Source: Flavobacteriaceae bacterium
GTDB lineage: Bacteria; Bacteroidota; Bacteroidia; Flavobacteriales; Flavobacteriaceae
NCBI GenBank assembly: GCA_030726725.1
Contig: JANRDC010000018.1
Location: 25,774-89,773 of the forward strand
Reading direction: 5' to 3'
Length of the DNA: 64,000 nt
Positions within the stretch are counted from its first letter, which is position 1. The number at the start of each line of letters is the position of its first letter. The position numbers and the translations under genes are program-made. This document shows positions 36,322 to 45,549 of the stretch, piece by piece. Under the pieces are notes generated by a model. That model was given only the letters and a program-made list of their open reading frames with translations, was not told where the DNA came from and searched no databases.

Positions 36322-38406
36322 ATGAGTACAGAGAATAGATATGTCAACAGGGAGCTAAGCTGGCTCAGATTTAATGAACGCGTGTTACAGGAGTGCGCCG
36401 ATGTCACTGTGCCACTGATTGAGCGTTTGCGTTTTTTAGGTATTTTCTCCAACAACCTAGACGAGTTTTTTAGGGTGCGCTATGCCACTGTAAAACGCAT
36501 TGTCGACGCGGGAGCTAAGTTGGTCAATCCTTTGGGATTGAGTGATCCCAAGGCTTTACTCGATGAAATTACATCTATTGTCATCGACCAACAGCAAAGG
36601 TCCTTAGACATCTTAAAAGCGATTGAGAAAGAGCTGGAATCCAACGGTATACATTTGGTAGATGACAAGAATTTAGAGCCAGATCAAGCTCAATTTGTCT
36701 CTGATTATTTTGTACAACAGGTGAGTAATGTGTTGATGACTGTGATTCTACAGGAAAAAACACCTTTCCCCACCTTAAAGGATACCGCAGCTTATTTAGT
36801 GGTTGAAATAGTGTTAAATGCGGCAAAAAACAGTTTGCTTCCATTGAGAAAAAAACCTGAGGTCAGGTATGCGCTGATTGAAATACCCAGAGAGATCGAT
36901 CGATTTGTGGTTTTACCCAACAAGCACAACAAACAGTGCATCATGATGTTGGACGACGTGATTCGCTGTAATCTCGACAAGATTTTCACCATGTTTTCAC
37001 ACAAGAAGCTCAATGCTTATATGATCAAGATCACACGAGATGCTGAGCTTGATTTGGACAATGACGTCAGCAAAAGCTTTATTGAAAAATTGTATTCCGG
37101 TGTGGAACACCGCAAAGTCAGTGACCCTGTTCGGTTTGTATATGACAGAAATATTCCCTTGTCTACGCTTAAATTCATCAAAGCGAAAATGCAAATTGAA
37201 AACACGGACAGTGTGATCCCTGGGGGGCGTTACCACAACAGACGCGATTACATGGGGTTTCCGAGTTTGGGCAGACAAGATTTGCTGTATGAGCGCATTG
37301 TGCCGTTACCCATTAAGGGATTGGATATTGAGGGCAGTTTGTTTCAACAAATCGCAAAACGCGATTTTCTGCAATACACCCCTTACCATACTTTTTCGTA
37401 CATCACTCGTCTGCTGAAAGAAGCCGCGTTAGACCCTCAAGTTCAGCGTATTGACATAACGGTTTACCGTTTATCAAGAAACTCTCAAGTCGCTGCTGCC
37501 TTGGTCAATGCCGCTAGAAATGGCAAAAAAGTGACCGTAGTTTTGGAACTTCAAGCGCGTTTTGACGAACAGGCCAATATCGAGTATGCGGAGCAACTCC
37601 AAACCGAGGGAATTAAGTTGGTATTTGGTGTGCGCGGTTTAAAGGTGCATAGCAAAATCTGCGTTATTGAGCGTTTAGAGCAACAAAAATCTGTTCGCTA
37701 TGGGTTTGTCAGCACCGGTAATTTCAATGAGTCTACAGCCAAAATATACACGGATTACACCTTGTTTACGGCCAATAAATCCATAATGAAGGAATTGAGC
37801 AAAGTTTTTGAATTTATTCAAACCCCGTACATGGTGCAAAAATACAAGCACCTGATCGTATCCCCACACTATACCCGAGCGCGTTTTGAAAAGTTAATCG
37901 ATCAGGAAATTGCCGCTGCCCAGGCTGGTAAACCCGCTTTTATCAAAATCAAGATGAACAGCTTTACCTCTTATTACATGGTCGATAAACTCTACGAGGC
38001 AAGCCGTGCAGGTGTTCAAGTTCAATTGATTGTTCGAGGTATATGTTGTTTGATTCCTGGAGTTCCAGGAATGAGTGAAAACATTGAGGCCATCAGTATT
38101 GTAGATAAATTTTTGGAGCACCCGCGGATATTTATTTTTGGCAATCAAAACAATCCATTGGTGTTTATTTCTTCAGCAGATTGGATGACCAGAAATATAG
38201 AAAATAGGGTAGAGGTTGGTTGTCCGATCTATGATCTCCAGGTCAAACAAGAGTTGATCGATACTTTTGAAATTTCATGGAGTGACAATGTTAAGGGACG
38301 TATGCTCACCGATACCCAACAAAGCCCTTATCGCAATAACGGTGCTGCTCCCGTCAGGTCTCAATACGCGCTTTACGAGTACTATCAGAAAAAATTAGAA
38401 GCCTAG
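36322..38406 (+). CDS. ppk1: polyphosphate kinase 1
   Basis: PPK1 makes long-chain polyphosphate from ATP. The 694-residue protein has the N-terminal helical domain beginning NRELSWLRFNERVLQE, the two phospholipase-D-like catalytic domains with H443 in LKVHSK (the autophosphorylated His) and H600 in FLEHPR, and the middle TPYHTFSYITRLLKEAA segment. Motifs and length are normal. It ends in CTAG, a sequence that is also the stop of dnaX on the minus strand. Confidence 0.96.
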   Translation: MSTENRYVNRELSWLRFNERVLQECADVTVPLIERLRFLGIFSNNLDEFFRVRYATVKRIVDAGAKLVNPLGLSDPKALLDEITSIVIDQQQRSLDILKAIEKELESNGIHLVDDKNLEPDQAQFVSDYFVQQVSNVLMTVILQEKTPFPTLKDTAAYLVVEIVLNAAKNSLLPLRKKPEVRYALIEIPREIDRFVVLPNKHNKQCIMMLDDVIRCNLDKIFTMFSHKKLNAYMIKITRDAELDLDNDVSKSFIEKLYSGVEHRKVSDPVRFVYDRNIPLSTLKFIKAKMQIENTDSVIPGGRYHNRRDYMGFPSLGRQDLLYERIVPLPIKGLDIEGSLFQQIAKRDFLQYTPYHTFSYITRLLKEAALDPQVQRIDITVYRLSRNSQVAAALVNAARNGKKVTVVLELQARFDEQANIEYAEQLQTEGIKLVFGVRGLKVHSKICVIERLEQQKSVRYGFVSTGNFNESTAKIYTDYTLFTANKSIMKELSKVFEFIQTPYMVQKYKHLIVSPHYTRARFEKLIDQEIAAAQAGKPAFIKIKMNSFTSYYMVDKLYEASRAGVQVQLIVRGICCLIPGVPGMSENIEAISIVDKFLEHPRIFIFGNQNNPLVFISSADWMTRNIENRVEVGCPIYDLQVKQELIDTFEISWSDNVKGRMLTDTQQSPYRNNGAAPVRSQYALYEYYQKKLEA

Positions 38407-40163
38407 TTGAGCTCGAGGTCCAGCGTGGATTTAAATAAATCCAGGTGGGGATTCTTGGCCCGTAATTTCTCGTATTTTTCTTCAGGCGTGTAGGCGTATT
38501 TTTCCATTAAGGCTTCTTTTACCTCCACATTGAGTTGTATCCCATAGTGATTCAGCTTTTCTTTAAGAAAATCAAGCAGCGGACCGGATGCACGCTCTAC
38601 CTCTTTTTTCATGGTGTCGTTGGGCAGTTCAATGTGCACGATATGTCCATCGACCAATACGGGATCGTCTGAGTGGAGCGAAGAGGAAAGTATTTTTTGG
38701 CCAGTTTGCGCCAAAATTTCAGCATAGTCTCGCCAATATTTGATCAACAACTCTTGGCTAAATGCATCTTGGGGTCCCTCTTTTTTGGTGGCTAATTCAG
38801 CTTTTTGCGCTGCTTTTCGCTCCTTTTGGGATTTGATGCTGGACAATGATAAAGCGGAAACTTCACCGCCATGCCAGTCCTTTTTTAGCACAATTTTTTC
38901 AGGTGCTGCAATGGGAAAACTGTCTTGTTTATTGTCTTCAACCTTCAGTTGCTGCTCGGGAGATTCCTCTGGTAACTCAACTTCAACTGGGGTTTGTGGG
39001 GGAGCTGATTCAGTTTGGGTAAACGGTTGAGCAGGAGCAGGTGTTCTATTTCTATAGAGAGAGGCTGGTAAAATCCCTACCTGTTCACCGAGGTCATTTT
39101 TTTTTTCTCCCTGACTTAGGGAGGCAATTTTCATCAAACAAAGTTCAACCGATAGCCGCTTGTTGTTGGCCGCCTTGTATTGAAAATCGCATTGCTGTGC
39201 TAAATCAATGGCCGTGCGCAACACATCGGCATTGCTTAATGCTGCTTGTTCCATCATTTTTGCCTTGGCCTGTTCACTCATCTCCAACAACACTCCAGTT
39301 TGGCTGTATAGCGCCATCATCAAATCTCTAAAGTGTGCTGCAAGTCCAGATATGAAATATTGGGCGTCAAAACCTTTGGCGAGTACTTGATCCAATTCGA
39401 GTAATACCTCGGGAATAGCTCCTTGCCAAAGGAAGTCTGTGATTTTGATATAGGCGGCATAATCCAGTACATTGAGGTGCTCAGCGACCATTTCTTTGGT
39501 CATAGAAACACCTGCAAAACTGACCATTCGGTCAAATATGGATAAAGCATCCCTCATCGCCCCATCTGCTTTGAGCGCTATCAGGTGCAGGGCGTCTTCA
39601 TCTGCGCTAATGCCTTGTTGATCTGCAATATACTTGAGATATACCACAGTATCAGTGACGGTGATTCGCTTAAAATCAAAAATTTGACACCTGGATAAGA
39701 TGGTGGGTATGATTTTGTGCTTTTCAGTGGTCGCTAAAATAAATACAGCGTGTTTGGGGGGCTCTTCAAGTGTTTTTAAAAAGGCATTAAATGCACTGGA
39801 GGACAACATATGAACTTCATCGATGATGTACACCTTGAATTTTCCTTGTTGGGGAGGTATACGCACCTGGTCGATCAGATTTCGAATATCATCTACTGAA
39901 TTGTTGGAGGCAGCGTCGAGTTCGAATATATTGAAAGCAAAATCTTCACTGGGGTTGTCGCTATCTGCCTCGTTGATTCTTTTCGCCAGAATTCGCGCGC
40001 ATGTTGTTTTTCCAACCCCTCTAGGTCCACAAAACAACAAGGCCTGTGCCAGGTGATTTTGTGCAATGGCATTTTCTAAAGTTTGTGTAATGGACTGTTG
40101 ACCCACCACGTCATCAAACGTTTGGGGTCTGTATTTGCGCGCCGATACCAAAAATGGCTCCAT
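38403..40163 (-). CDS. dnaX: DNA polymerase III subunit gamma/tau
   Basis: DnaX is the motor subunit of the clamp loader. The 586-residue protein has Walker A GPRGVGKT (46-53), the DEVHMLS Walker B, ATTEKHKIIPTILSRCQ with sensor 1, domain III (about 220-370), a low-complexity linker (about 370-450) and a C-terminal tau-like region. The zinc-binding Cys cluster normally between residues 60 and 80 is absent: that stretch reads NEADSDNPSEDFAFN, which fits related flavobacterial DnaX as far as I recall. No slippery heptamer for a gamma frameshift was recognised. Confidence 0.94.
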   Translation of the reverse strand: MEPFLVSARKYRPQTFDDVVGQQSITQTLENAIAQNHLAQALLFCGPRGVGKTTCARILAKRINEADSDNPSEDFAFNIFELDAASNNSVDDIRNLIDQVRIPPQQGKFKVYIIDEVHMLSSSAFNAFLKTLEEPPKHAVFILATTEKHKIIPTILSRCQIFDFKRITVTDTVVYLKYIADQQGISADEDALHLIALKADGAMRDALSIFDRMVSFAGVSMTKEMVAEHLNVLDYAAYIKITDFLWQGAIPEVLLELDQVLAKGFDAQYFISGLAAHFRDLMMALYSQTGVLLEMSEQAKAKMMEQAALSNADVLRTAIDLAQQCDFQYKAANNKRLSVELCLMKIASLSQGEKKNDLGEQVGILPASLYRNRTPAPAQPFTQTESAPPQTPVEVELPEESPEQQLKVEDNKQDSFPIAAPEKIVLKKDWHGGEVSALSLSSIKSQKERKAAQKAELATKKEGPQDAFSQELLIKYWRDYAEILAQTGQKILSSSLHSDDPVLVDGHIVHIELPNDTMKKEVERASGPLLDFLKEKLNHYGIQLNVEVKEALMEKYAYTPEEKYEKLRAKNPHLDLFKSTLDLELN

Positions 40164-40253
40164 GTCACAAATATAGAAAATACCTCAGGTGCGCCCTAAA
40201 TGCATGGGATAGATAAATCGGTTACTTATCAACAATACCCCGTTAAATATGAC

Positions 40254-40261
40254 TATTTTTG
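40254..40261 (+). promoter_or_regulatory. -7 box of the RNase P RNA gene
   Basis: TATTTTTG matches the -7 consensus and ends 4 bases before the first paired base of RNase P RNA helix P1. The -33 region has no TTG. Confidence 0.6.
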
Positions 40262-40265
40262 CCCC

Positions 40266-40559
40266 GCAGGCCACCTTATCGCTCCTCAGGGAGAGGAAAG
40301 TCCGGGCACCACAGTGTAGTATAGCGGGTAACGCCCGTCCGTCGAAAGGCGAGGACAAGTGCAACAGAAAGGATGTACAGGTAATGCTGTAGTGAAATCA
40401 GGTAAACTCTATACGGTGCAACGCCATGTAAACCAACGTTTGAGGGCTACACGTCCGAGTTGGAGGGTAGGCGGATAGAACCTAAGAGCAATTTTAGGTC
40501 TAGATCAATGATAAGGCGTCTTTTGACGTACAGAACCCGGCTTACGGCCTGCTTTTTTT
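40266..40559 (+). ncRNA. rnpB: RNase P RNA (class A)
   Basis: The catalytic RNA that matures tRNA 5' ends. Helix P1 is formed by GCAGGCC (40266-40272) and GGCCTGC (40546-40552). The universally conserved GAGGAAAGTCCGGGC block follows at about 40292-40306. The partner ACAGAACCCGGCTTA block lies near 40530-40544, with the GGGTAACGCCC and AAGTGCAACAGAAA conserved regions between. A T run to 40559 makes P1 double as terminator. The convergent rsmD stop codon lies in this T run. Confidence 0.96.
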
Positions 40560-41109
40560 ATACTTCCTCCTGCTGGTCAACAAAAAAACCAAAAACACTG
40601 CTTCCATAAGTTCTTGCATCCACAAATCCAGGTAGATGGGTAAGACTTTTGTGTTTCTCGTATTCCAAGACAAATAGTCCCCCTGGAATGAGCAGTTGTC
40701 TTTCAAAAATGATCGCGTGAAGTTCAGCCAGTGATTCTGTAGAATCAGCATAAGGGGGATCAGCAAAAATAAACCCAAATTTTTGGGGTGTTTTATTCAG
40801 AAATTCAAACACATCAGCGCGCACAGCACTGATACTCATGTCCAGCTGGGCAGCTGTTTTTTGAATAAATTGAACACAACCAGGAAATGAATCAACTGCG
40901 GTGATTTGGGAACAACCTCGAGAGGATAGTTCATAGCTGATGTTCCCTGTGCCTGAGTACAAGTCAAGCGCCTGTATGTCTTGAAGGTAAAGTTGATTGG
41001 CCAATCGATTGAACAATGCCTCTTTGGCCATATCGGTGGTCGGTCGAACAGGTAAATTTTTAGGAGCTACTATTCTTCTGCCTTTGTGTTTTCCTGAAAC
41101 GATTCTCAA
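40558..41109 (-). CDS. rsmD: 16S rRNA (guanine(966)-N2)-methyltransferase
   Basis: RsmD methylates G966 of 16S rRNA. The 183-residue protein starts MRIVSGKHKGRRI, has RPTTDMAKEALFN, the SAM-binding LDLYSGTGNISYE and the catalytic FADPPY motif. The length is normal. It is the last gene of a three-gene minus-strand operon; its start overlaps the stop of the DUF3822 gene by 4 bases. Confidence 0.94.
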   Translation of the reverse strand: MRIVSGKHKGRRIVAPKNLPVRPTTDMAKEALFNRLANQLYLQDIQALDLYSGTGNISYELSSRGCSQITAVDSFPGCVQFIQKTAAQLDMSISAVRADVFEFLNKTPQKFGFIFADPPYADSTESLAELHAIIFERQLLIPGGLFVLEYEKHKSLTHLPGFVDARTYGSSVFGFFVDQQEEV

Positions 41110-41891
41110 AATAATGCGGTTAGTGTTAGGGGGTCTATTGATGAAGGCATAAGGTGCTGAGCCAATTTGTAGGGATGCTCAATGCTACAGGTGTTTATTT
41201 CACCCAAGTGATCTATCAGGCGCAGCCAATACGGATGATCTTCACCCAGCGACCCTGTAGCGACAAACTGAGTTTTGTTGATGTCCATCTGAACTTGATC
41301 TCCTACAAAAAGAATGTAGTACATAAAATCCTCTTCAGTGTAGACTTTAAACACATTGACTAAGGCAATTTTTTTGCCATCAAAGACCATAATACTCATC
41401 AACTGACCTTGAAGGTGGATCAGCAGGGTTGACTCACTGCTTTCTAGCAATCCAGGTCTGAGCATTTTAAATAAAAGTTCTGTGTGATGATGGTACTCAA
41501 AAGAACCAAATCGATCAAAAATTAGATTGTTGGCATTGGCAAATGGCACATAGACCAACTGAATTTCCCACGGAAGGATTAAGTCGTGGCTTAAAGTATC
41601 GTTGGCCAATAGGGCAGTGTTGTACTTGATGTAGCTATTGAGATATTGTGGGTCAAATAAAGACTGTGGCACCAAACCGAATAGGTGATTCGTATGCACC
41701 ACCTGTATCGCTTGGTAGGTGTATTGATCTATCCGATGATCTTGAATAAACTGACTTAGTTTAATACCCAAATCATTGGTGTCAATTTCCCACCCAAAAT
41801 CTAGCTGTTCATAACGCGTGACCTCCTGGTGATAAGGGTCAAGGGTACAAAAAGAAAGTCCATTCAAACTCAATTGAATGGACAGTTTCAA
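41106..41891 (-). CDS. DUF3822-family protein
   Basis: A 261-residue protein of the Bacteroidota DUF3822 family, which has an actin-like (ASKHA) layout. The paired N-terminal beta hairpin is LSIQLSLNGLSFCTLDP, and the second half begins near TLLIHLQGQLMSIMVFDGKKI. Its position directly upstream of rsmD with a 4-base overlap is a conserved arrangement as I know it. No catalytic residues can be named and the function is unknown. Confidence 0.82.
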   Translation of the reverse strand: MKLSIQLSLNGLSFCTLDPYHQEVTRYEQLDFGWEIDTNDLGIKLSQFIQDHRIDQYTYQAIQVVHTNHLFGLVPQSLFDPQYLNSYIKYNTALLANDTLSHDLILPWEIQLVYVPFANANNLIFDRFGSFEYHHHTELLFKMLRPGLLESSESTLLIHLQGQLMSIMVFDGKKIALVNVFKVYTEEDFMYYILFVGDQVQMDINKTQFVATGSLGEDHPYWLRLIDHLGEINTCSIEHPYKLAQHLMPSSIDPLTLTALF

Positions 41892-41918
41892 GTCAAGATG
41901 TTCTTTGCTTTCGATAGC

Positions 41919-42569
41919 TTAGTTATTTTTCTTTTTGTCGTAGATCGGAGGCCAGTTTCCGCTGGTGCTGACATCGTCCAAAGATCCTACTTTGATAGAA
42001 GTGCCATTTACTTGTTCCACGCTAAGCGCTGCATTTTCTTTGGCTACTAAATCTTCAGGTTGGTCGTATAGCACGACATTTTTTTCTACAGAGACCAAAA
42101 ATACAGGGGCGCGGTATCCACCTTTTTCGATCACCTTAGCTTCAAGTTTGAACTCCTCTCCATTTTGTCCAAAAGGAACTTTCATCATGTTTTTGTATCG
42201 ATCGGATCCTTTAAATAAGGAGTCTTTTACAGCAACAGTACCCAAAGTGTCAACAATACGGACTTCTTTTAATACTGAAATACCGTAAGCCTTGTCAAAA
42301 GCGGTAAAAGAAGAATCTCTTTGTTGGGTGATGGTGTATTTCCCAGTTTCAACAAAAGCGATCAAAGATTTAAAATCAGAGGCGTACTTGTTGTTGACTG
42401 TTTTATAGGCCTCCTGAGCATTTCTGATGTCCTTAAGCGTATTGATTACAGCGGTAAAGCGTTCTTGTTTCACCTTATCGAACTCGATGGGTGCGTTTAC
42501 CGATAAATATATCTGGTAGGAAAAGAAGATGGCAAGCGCCCAAAGAAAGAGTTTTAATGCGGTTTTCAT
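41919..42569 (-). CDS. membrane-anchored hypothetical protein
   Basis: A 216-residue protein with an N-terminal membrane anchor (about 5-25), then a helical segment (about 34-65; FTAVINTLKDIRNAQEAYKTVN), reminiscent of pilin/pseudopilin-type assemblies where a helix precedes a beta domain. The remainder is mixed beta and ends in a basic, polar tail (YDKKKNN). It heads the operon with DUF3822 and rsmD, 27 bases upstream of the former. No known function; probably periplasmic. Confidence 0.65.
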   Translation of the reverse strand: MKTALKLFLWALAIFFSYQIYLSVNAPIEFDKVKQERFTAVINTLKDIRNAQEAYKTVNNKYASDFKSLIAFVETGKYTITQQRDSSFTAFDKAYGISVLKEVRIVDTLGTVAVKDSLFKGSDRYKNMMKVPFGQNGEEFKLEAKVIEKGGYRAPVFLVSVEKNVVLYDQPEDLVAKENAALSVEQVNGTSIKVGSLDDVSTSGNWPPIYDKKKNN

Positions 42570-42606
42570 TCGTGTGGTCGTTATTTTTTACGTTATGTGA
42601 TGAAAA

Positions 42607-42634
42607 CAAAACTACAATTTTTTTTTAATCGCAA
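42607..42634 (-). promoter_or_regulatory. promoter of the 41919-rsmD operon
   Basis: On the minus strand TTG (42634-42632), a 17-base spacer and TAGTTTTG (42614-42607) match the consensus. About 37 bases separate the box from the ATG at 42569. Confidence 0.7.
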
Positions 42635-42661
42635 ATGGATTTAGGCCACAAAAATCCTCAT

Positions 42662-42669
42662 TATATTTG
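42662..42669 (+). promoter_or_regulatory. TAnnTTTG -7 box before the helicase gene
   Basis: TATATTTG ends 6 bases before the ATG at 42676 and overlaps an upstream in-frame TTG. This argues that translation starts at the ATG and that the mRNA is nearly leaderless. Confidence 0.5.
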
Positions 42670-42675
42670 GGGGCT

Positions 42676-44106
42676 ATGCCAACGTTAACCTCCTCTGATT
42701 TTTATAGAAAATTCAACGAATTTTTTCCATTTACTCCCACAGAACCGCAGTCAGAAGCCCTGAAAGGTATCGCTGATTTTGTATCGGATTTAACCTGTCC
42801 TGGAGTGTTTGTGCTCAAAGGGTATGCTGGTACAGGGAAGACCACTTTATTGGCAGGTTTGGTCGAAGTGTTAAATCAGTCAGGGATCAAAGTGGTGTTG
42901 ATGGCGCCTACCGGAAGAGCAGCAAAAGTCATGTCGCTTAAGGCTGGCGTTTCCGCCCATACGATTCACAAAAAAATATATTTCCCAAAAAAGCAGTCCA
43001 ACGGAGGTATGCAATTTTCTTTGGCCCCCAACAAACACACCAACACGCTTTTTATCGTGGACGAAGCATCTATGATCTCCACCCAAAGCACTGAAGGGGG
43101 ACTATTTCAAAATGGTTCGCTTTTGGATGATTTAATGCAATTTGTCGCTCAGGGAAAAGCTTGTAAGTTGATGTTGGTTGGCGATCACGCTCAGTTGCCA
43201 CCAGTAGGTCAGCTGTTAAGTCCAGCGCTCAATCCTGAGGTTATGGACCGTTTCGGATTTGGCACAGTTGCTGAGGCTTTGTTGGATCAAGTGGTCAGGC
43301 AAGCTGCCGCCTCAGGAATTTTGAGCAACGCTACTGCGCTCAGGGCAGCTATTGCCGATGAAACAGCTCCCTCATTTTTATTTGATATTGCAGAAAAAAA
43401 AGATATCGTTCGTTTAATTGAAGGTCAAGAGATATTAGAGGCCATCGAAGAGGCCTACAGTCAATCTGGCCCTGATCATGTCTGTTTTATTGTGCAATCC
43501 AACAAAAGGGCCAATTTGTACAACCAGAGCATTCGCAGCAGAATTTTGTTCCACGAGCACGATTTATGTGCGGGAGATCAATTGATGGTGGTGAAAAATA
43601 ATTACTTCTGGCTGCCTGCATCTTCAGAAGCGGGATTCATTGCCAATGGTGACATCATCGAGATACTCCAGATCTACAGTTTTAAAGAGCTTTATGGATT
43701 TAAGTTTGCCGAAGTAAAAGTTCAGATGGTCGACTATCCCCATCAACCTCCTTTTGACACGGTGTTGCTTTTAGATGTGTTGGACATTCCGGGACCAGCA
43801 CTGCCCTATGAGCAGGCCAACCAACTATATCTCGAAGTGCAAAAGGATTATGCAGATACGGCGAGTAGCTATCGAAGGTTGTTGCAGATCAAAAACAATC
43901 CGTTTTTTAATGCGCTTCAGGTCAAGTTCTCTTATGCGATTACGTGCCATAAAGCACAAGGTGGTCAGTGGGACACCGTATTTATCGAACAGCCGTATCT
44001 GCCCGATGGCTTGACTCAGGAGTCTATGCGGTGGCTTTATACTGCGATGACACGGGCCAAGAAAAAGCTGTATTTAATCGGTTTTGACAAAACATTTTTC
44101 GATTAA
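42676..44106 (+). CDS. RecD/Pif1-like ATP-dependent DNA helicase
   Basis: A 476-residue superfamily-1 helicase related to RecD2/Dda-like proteins. It has Walker A GYAGTGKTT, motif Ia MAPTGRAAKV, Walker B IVDEASMIS, GDHAQLPPVG (motif III) and the C-terminal UvrD_C_2 segment FSYAITCHKAQGGQWD followed by YTAMTRAKKKL. It has no RecD N-terminal domain and no RecBC partner nearby, so it is a stand-alone 5'-3' helicase of the kind common in Bacteroidota. The start at ATG 42676 is preferred over TTG 42667, which lies inside the promoter box. Confidence 0.9.
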   Translation: MPTLTSSDFYRKFNEFFPFTPTEPQSEALKGIADFVSDLTCPGVFVLKGYAGTGKTTLLAGLVEVLNQSGIKVVLMAPTGRAAKVMSLKAGVSAHTIHKKIYFPKKQSNGGMQFSLAPNKHTNTLFIVDEASMISTQSTEGGLFQNGSLLDDLMQFVAQGKACKLMLVGDHAQLPPVGQLLSPALNPEVMDRFGFGTVAEALLDQVVRQAAASGILSNATALRAAIADETAPSFLFDIAEKKDIVRLIEGQEILEAIEEAYSQSGPDHVCFIVQSNKRANLYNQSIRSRILFHEHDLCAGDQLMVVKNNYFWLPASSEAGFIANGDIIEILQIYSFKELYGFKFAEVKVQMVDYPHQPPFDTVLLLDVLDIPGPALPYEQANQLYLEVQKDYADTASSYRRLLQIKNNPFFNALQVKFSYAITCHKAQGGQWDTVFIEQPYLPDGLTQESMRWLYTAMTRAKKKLYLIGFDKTFFD

Positions 44107-44116
44107 ATCAAAAGTA

Positions 44117-44124
44117 TATATTTG
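44117..44124 (+). promoter_or_regulatory. TAnnTTTG -7 box before kdsB
   Basis: TATATTTG ends 4 bases before the kdsB ATG at 44129. A transcript from this box would start about at the start codon, so it would be leaderless. Confidence 0.45.
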
Positions 44125-44128
44125 CCTT

Positions 44129-44863
44129 ATGATCTCCATTGCTTTAATTCCAGCGCGTTATGCTTCCACGCGTTTGCCTGCCAAACTGATGTTAGACCTC
44201 GGTGGTGCCCCGGTGATCGTGCGCACCTACCAAGCGGTAAAAGCTACAGGATTATTCGACCAGGTATACGTGGTTACTGACCATGAAGCTATTGCACAAG
44301 CGATTCAAGAAGCAGGGGGAGAAGTGCTGATCAGCACACAACCCTACGCGTGTGGCAGCGACCGGATTGCAGCTGCCGCTGAATCTCTTCAGGCAGATGT
44401 GATTCTTAATGTACAGGGTGATGAGCCTTTTATTGATCAAGCGAGTTTATCGGCCTTGCTGGATGTGTTTAGACAGGACAAGGCGTCGTTGATTGATGTG
44501 GCTTCACTGATGTTTGCCATAAATAGGGAGGAGGATATTGTAAATCCCAACCACGTTAAGGTCATCGTTGATCACCAGAAACGGGCTTTGTATTTTTCAA
44601 GAGCGCCCATTCCTTTTATTCGCGATGCAGATGACCATGCGGTTTACTACCAACACAAAGGGGTCTACGCATTTAGAAAGAGCGCTTTGTGCGCTTTTCC
44701 ATTGATGCCCATGGGGCCACTAGAACAAGCTGAGAAAATTGAGGCAATACGTTTTTTAGAGTCTGGTAAAAAGATACAAATGATTGAAACAAACGTGTCT
44801 AGTATCGGCATTGATACCCAAAAAGACATTGAAAAAGCAAGAGAATTATGGGCATCGATTTAA
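44129..44863 (+). CDS. kdsB: 3-deoxy-manno-octulosonate cytidylyltransferase
   Basis: KdsB activates KDO as CMP-KDO for lipid A core assembly, indicating an LPS-type outer membrane. The 244-residue protein has the nucleotide-binding start IALIPARYASTRLPAK, VVTDHEAI, the LNVQGDEPFID metal motif, and the RAPIPF and HKGVYAFRK segments. An in-frame upstream start at 44084 overlaps the helicase gene and precedes the -7 box, so the ATG at 44129 is used. It overlaps the HAD gene by 16 bases. Confidence 0.95.
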   Translation: MISIALIPARYASTRLPAKLMLDLGGAPVIVRTYQAVKATGLFDQVYVVTDHEAIAQAIQEAGGEVLISTQPYACGSDRIAAAAESLQADVILNVQGDEPFIDQASLSALLDVFRQDKASLIDVASLMFAINREEDIVNPNHVKVIVDHQKRALYFSRAPIPFIRDADDHAVYYQHKGVYAFRKSALCAFPLMPMGPLEQAEKIEAIRFLESGKKIQMIETNVSSIGIDTQKDIEKARELWASI

Positions 44864-45549
44864 GCCAGATCACAGCGATTGGATTTGACGCTGACGATAC
44901 TTTATGGGTCAATGAAACTTATTTTAGACAGACAGAGGAAGCCTTTGGGATGTTGCTTTCTGCCTATGAAACACCGAACCAAATCGATCAGCTCCTTTTT
45001 TTAAAGGAGATGGAAAACTTGCCCAAGTACGGCTATGGCATTAAGGGTTTTGTTTTGTCGATGATCGAGTGCGCCTTGGAGGTTTCTCGAGGTAAGATCT
45101 CTTCTGATGATTTAAATCAGATTCTACAATGGGGGAAAGATATGATTGAACATCCTGTTGAACTTTTGCCAGGGGTCCCTGAAGTACTGGCAGCGCTTTC
45201 AAAAACACACCGCTTGCTGGTATTGACCAAAGGAGATCTATTAGATCAGGAGCGCAAGCTAGCCCGATCTGGTCTGGATCCATTTTTTCACCATGTAGAG
45301 GTACTCAGCGATAAACAGCCACAGAACTATCAAGGCTTGCTGGATCATTTAGCTATTGATCCTAAGAACTTTCTGATGGTAGGTAACTCCATCAAGTCTG
45401 ATATTTTGCCAGTATTATCCATAGGCGGGCAGGCAGTACATATACCTTTCCACACGACATGGCAACACGAGCTGGTGACTCCAAGCGATGGTGACACATT
45501 TTTTACGATCGATCAAATGTTAGATTTACTTCCATTGCTCAAAAGATGA
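44848..45549 (+). CDS. HAD-family hydrolase
   Basis: A 233-residue haloacid dehalogenase-like phosphatase. Motif I is DADDTLW with D14 and D16, motif II LVLTKGD, and the C-terminal motif MVGNSIKSDI carries the metal-binding Asp. The cap is a helical C1 type (about 25-105). It starts inside kdsB and overlaps the acyltransferase by 4 bases. It is not a KdsC-type enzyme (those are small and capless), so it should not be read as KDO-8-phosphate phosphatase. The substrate is unknown. Confidence 0.82.
   Translation: MGIDLSQITAIGFDADDTLWVNETYFRQTEEAFGMLLSAYETPNQIDQLLFLKEMENLPKYGYGIKGFVLSMIECALEVSRGKISSDDLNQILQWGKDMIEHPVELLPGVPEVLAALSKTHRLLVLTKGDLLDQERKLARSGLDPFFHHVEVLSDKQPQNYQGLLDHLAIDPKNFLMVGNSIKSDILPVLSIGGQAVHIPFHTTWQHELVTPSDGDTFFTIDQMLDLLPLLKR

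Noticed and set aside
38403..40163. programmed frameshift in dnaX making a gamma form
   Set aside because: I saw no A-AAA-AAG-type slippery heptamer followed by a hairpin near codon 430.
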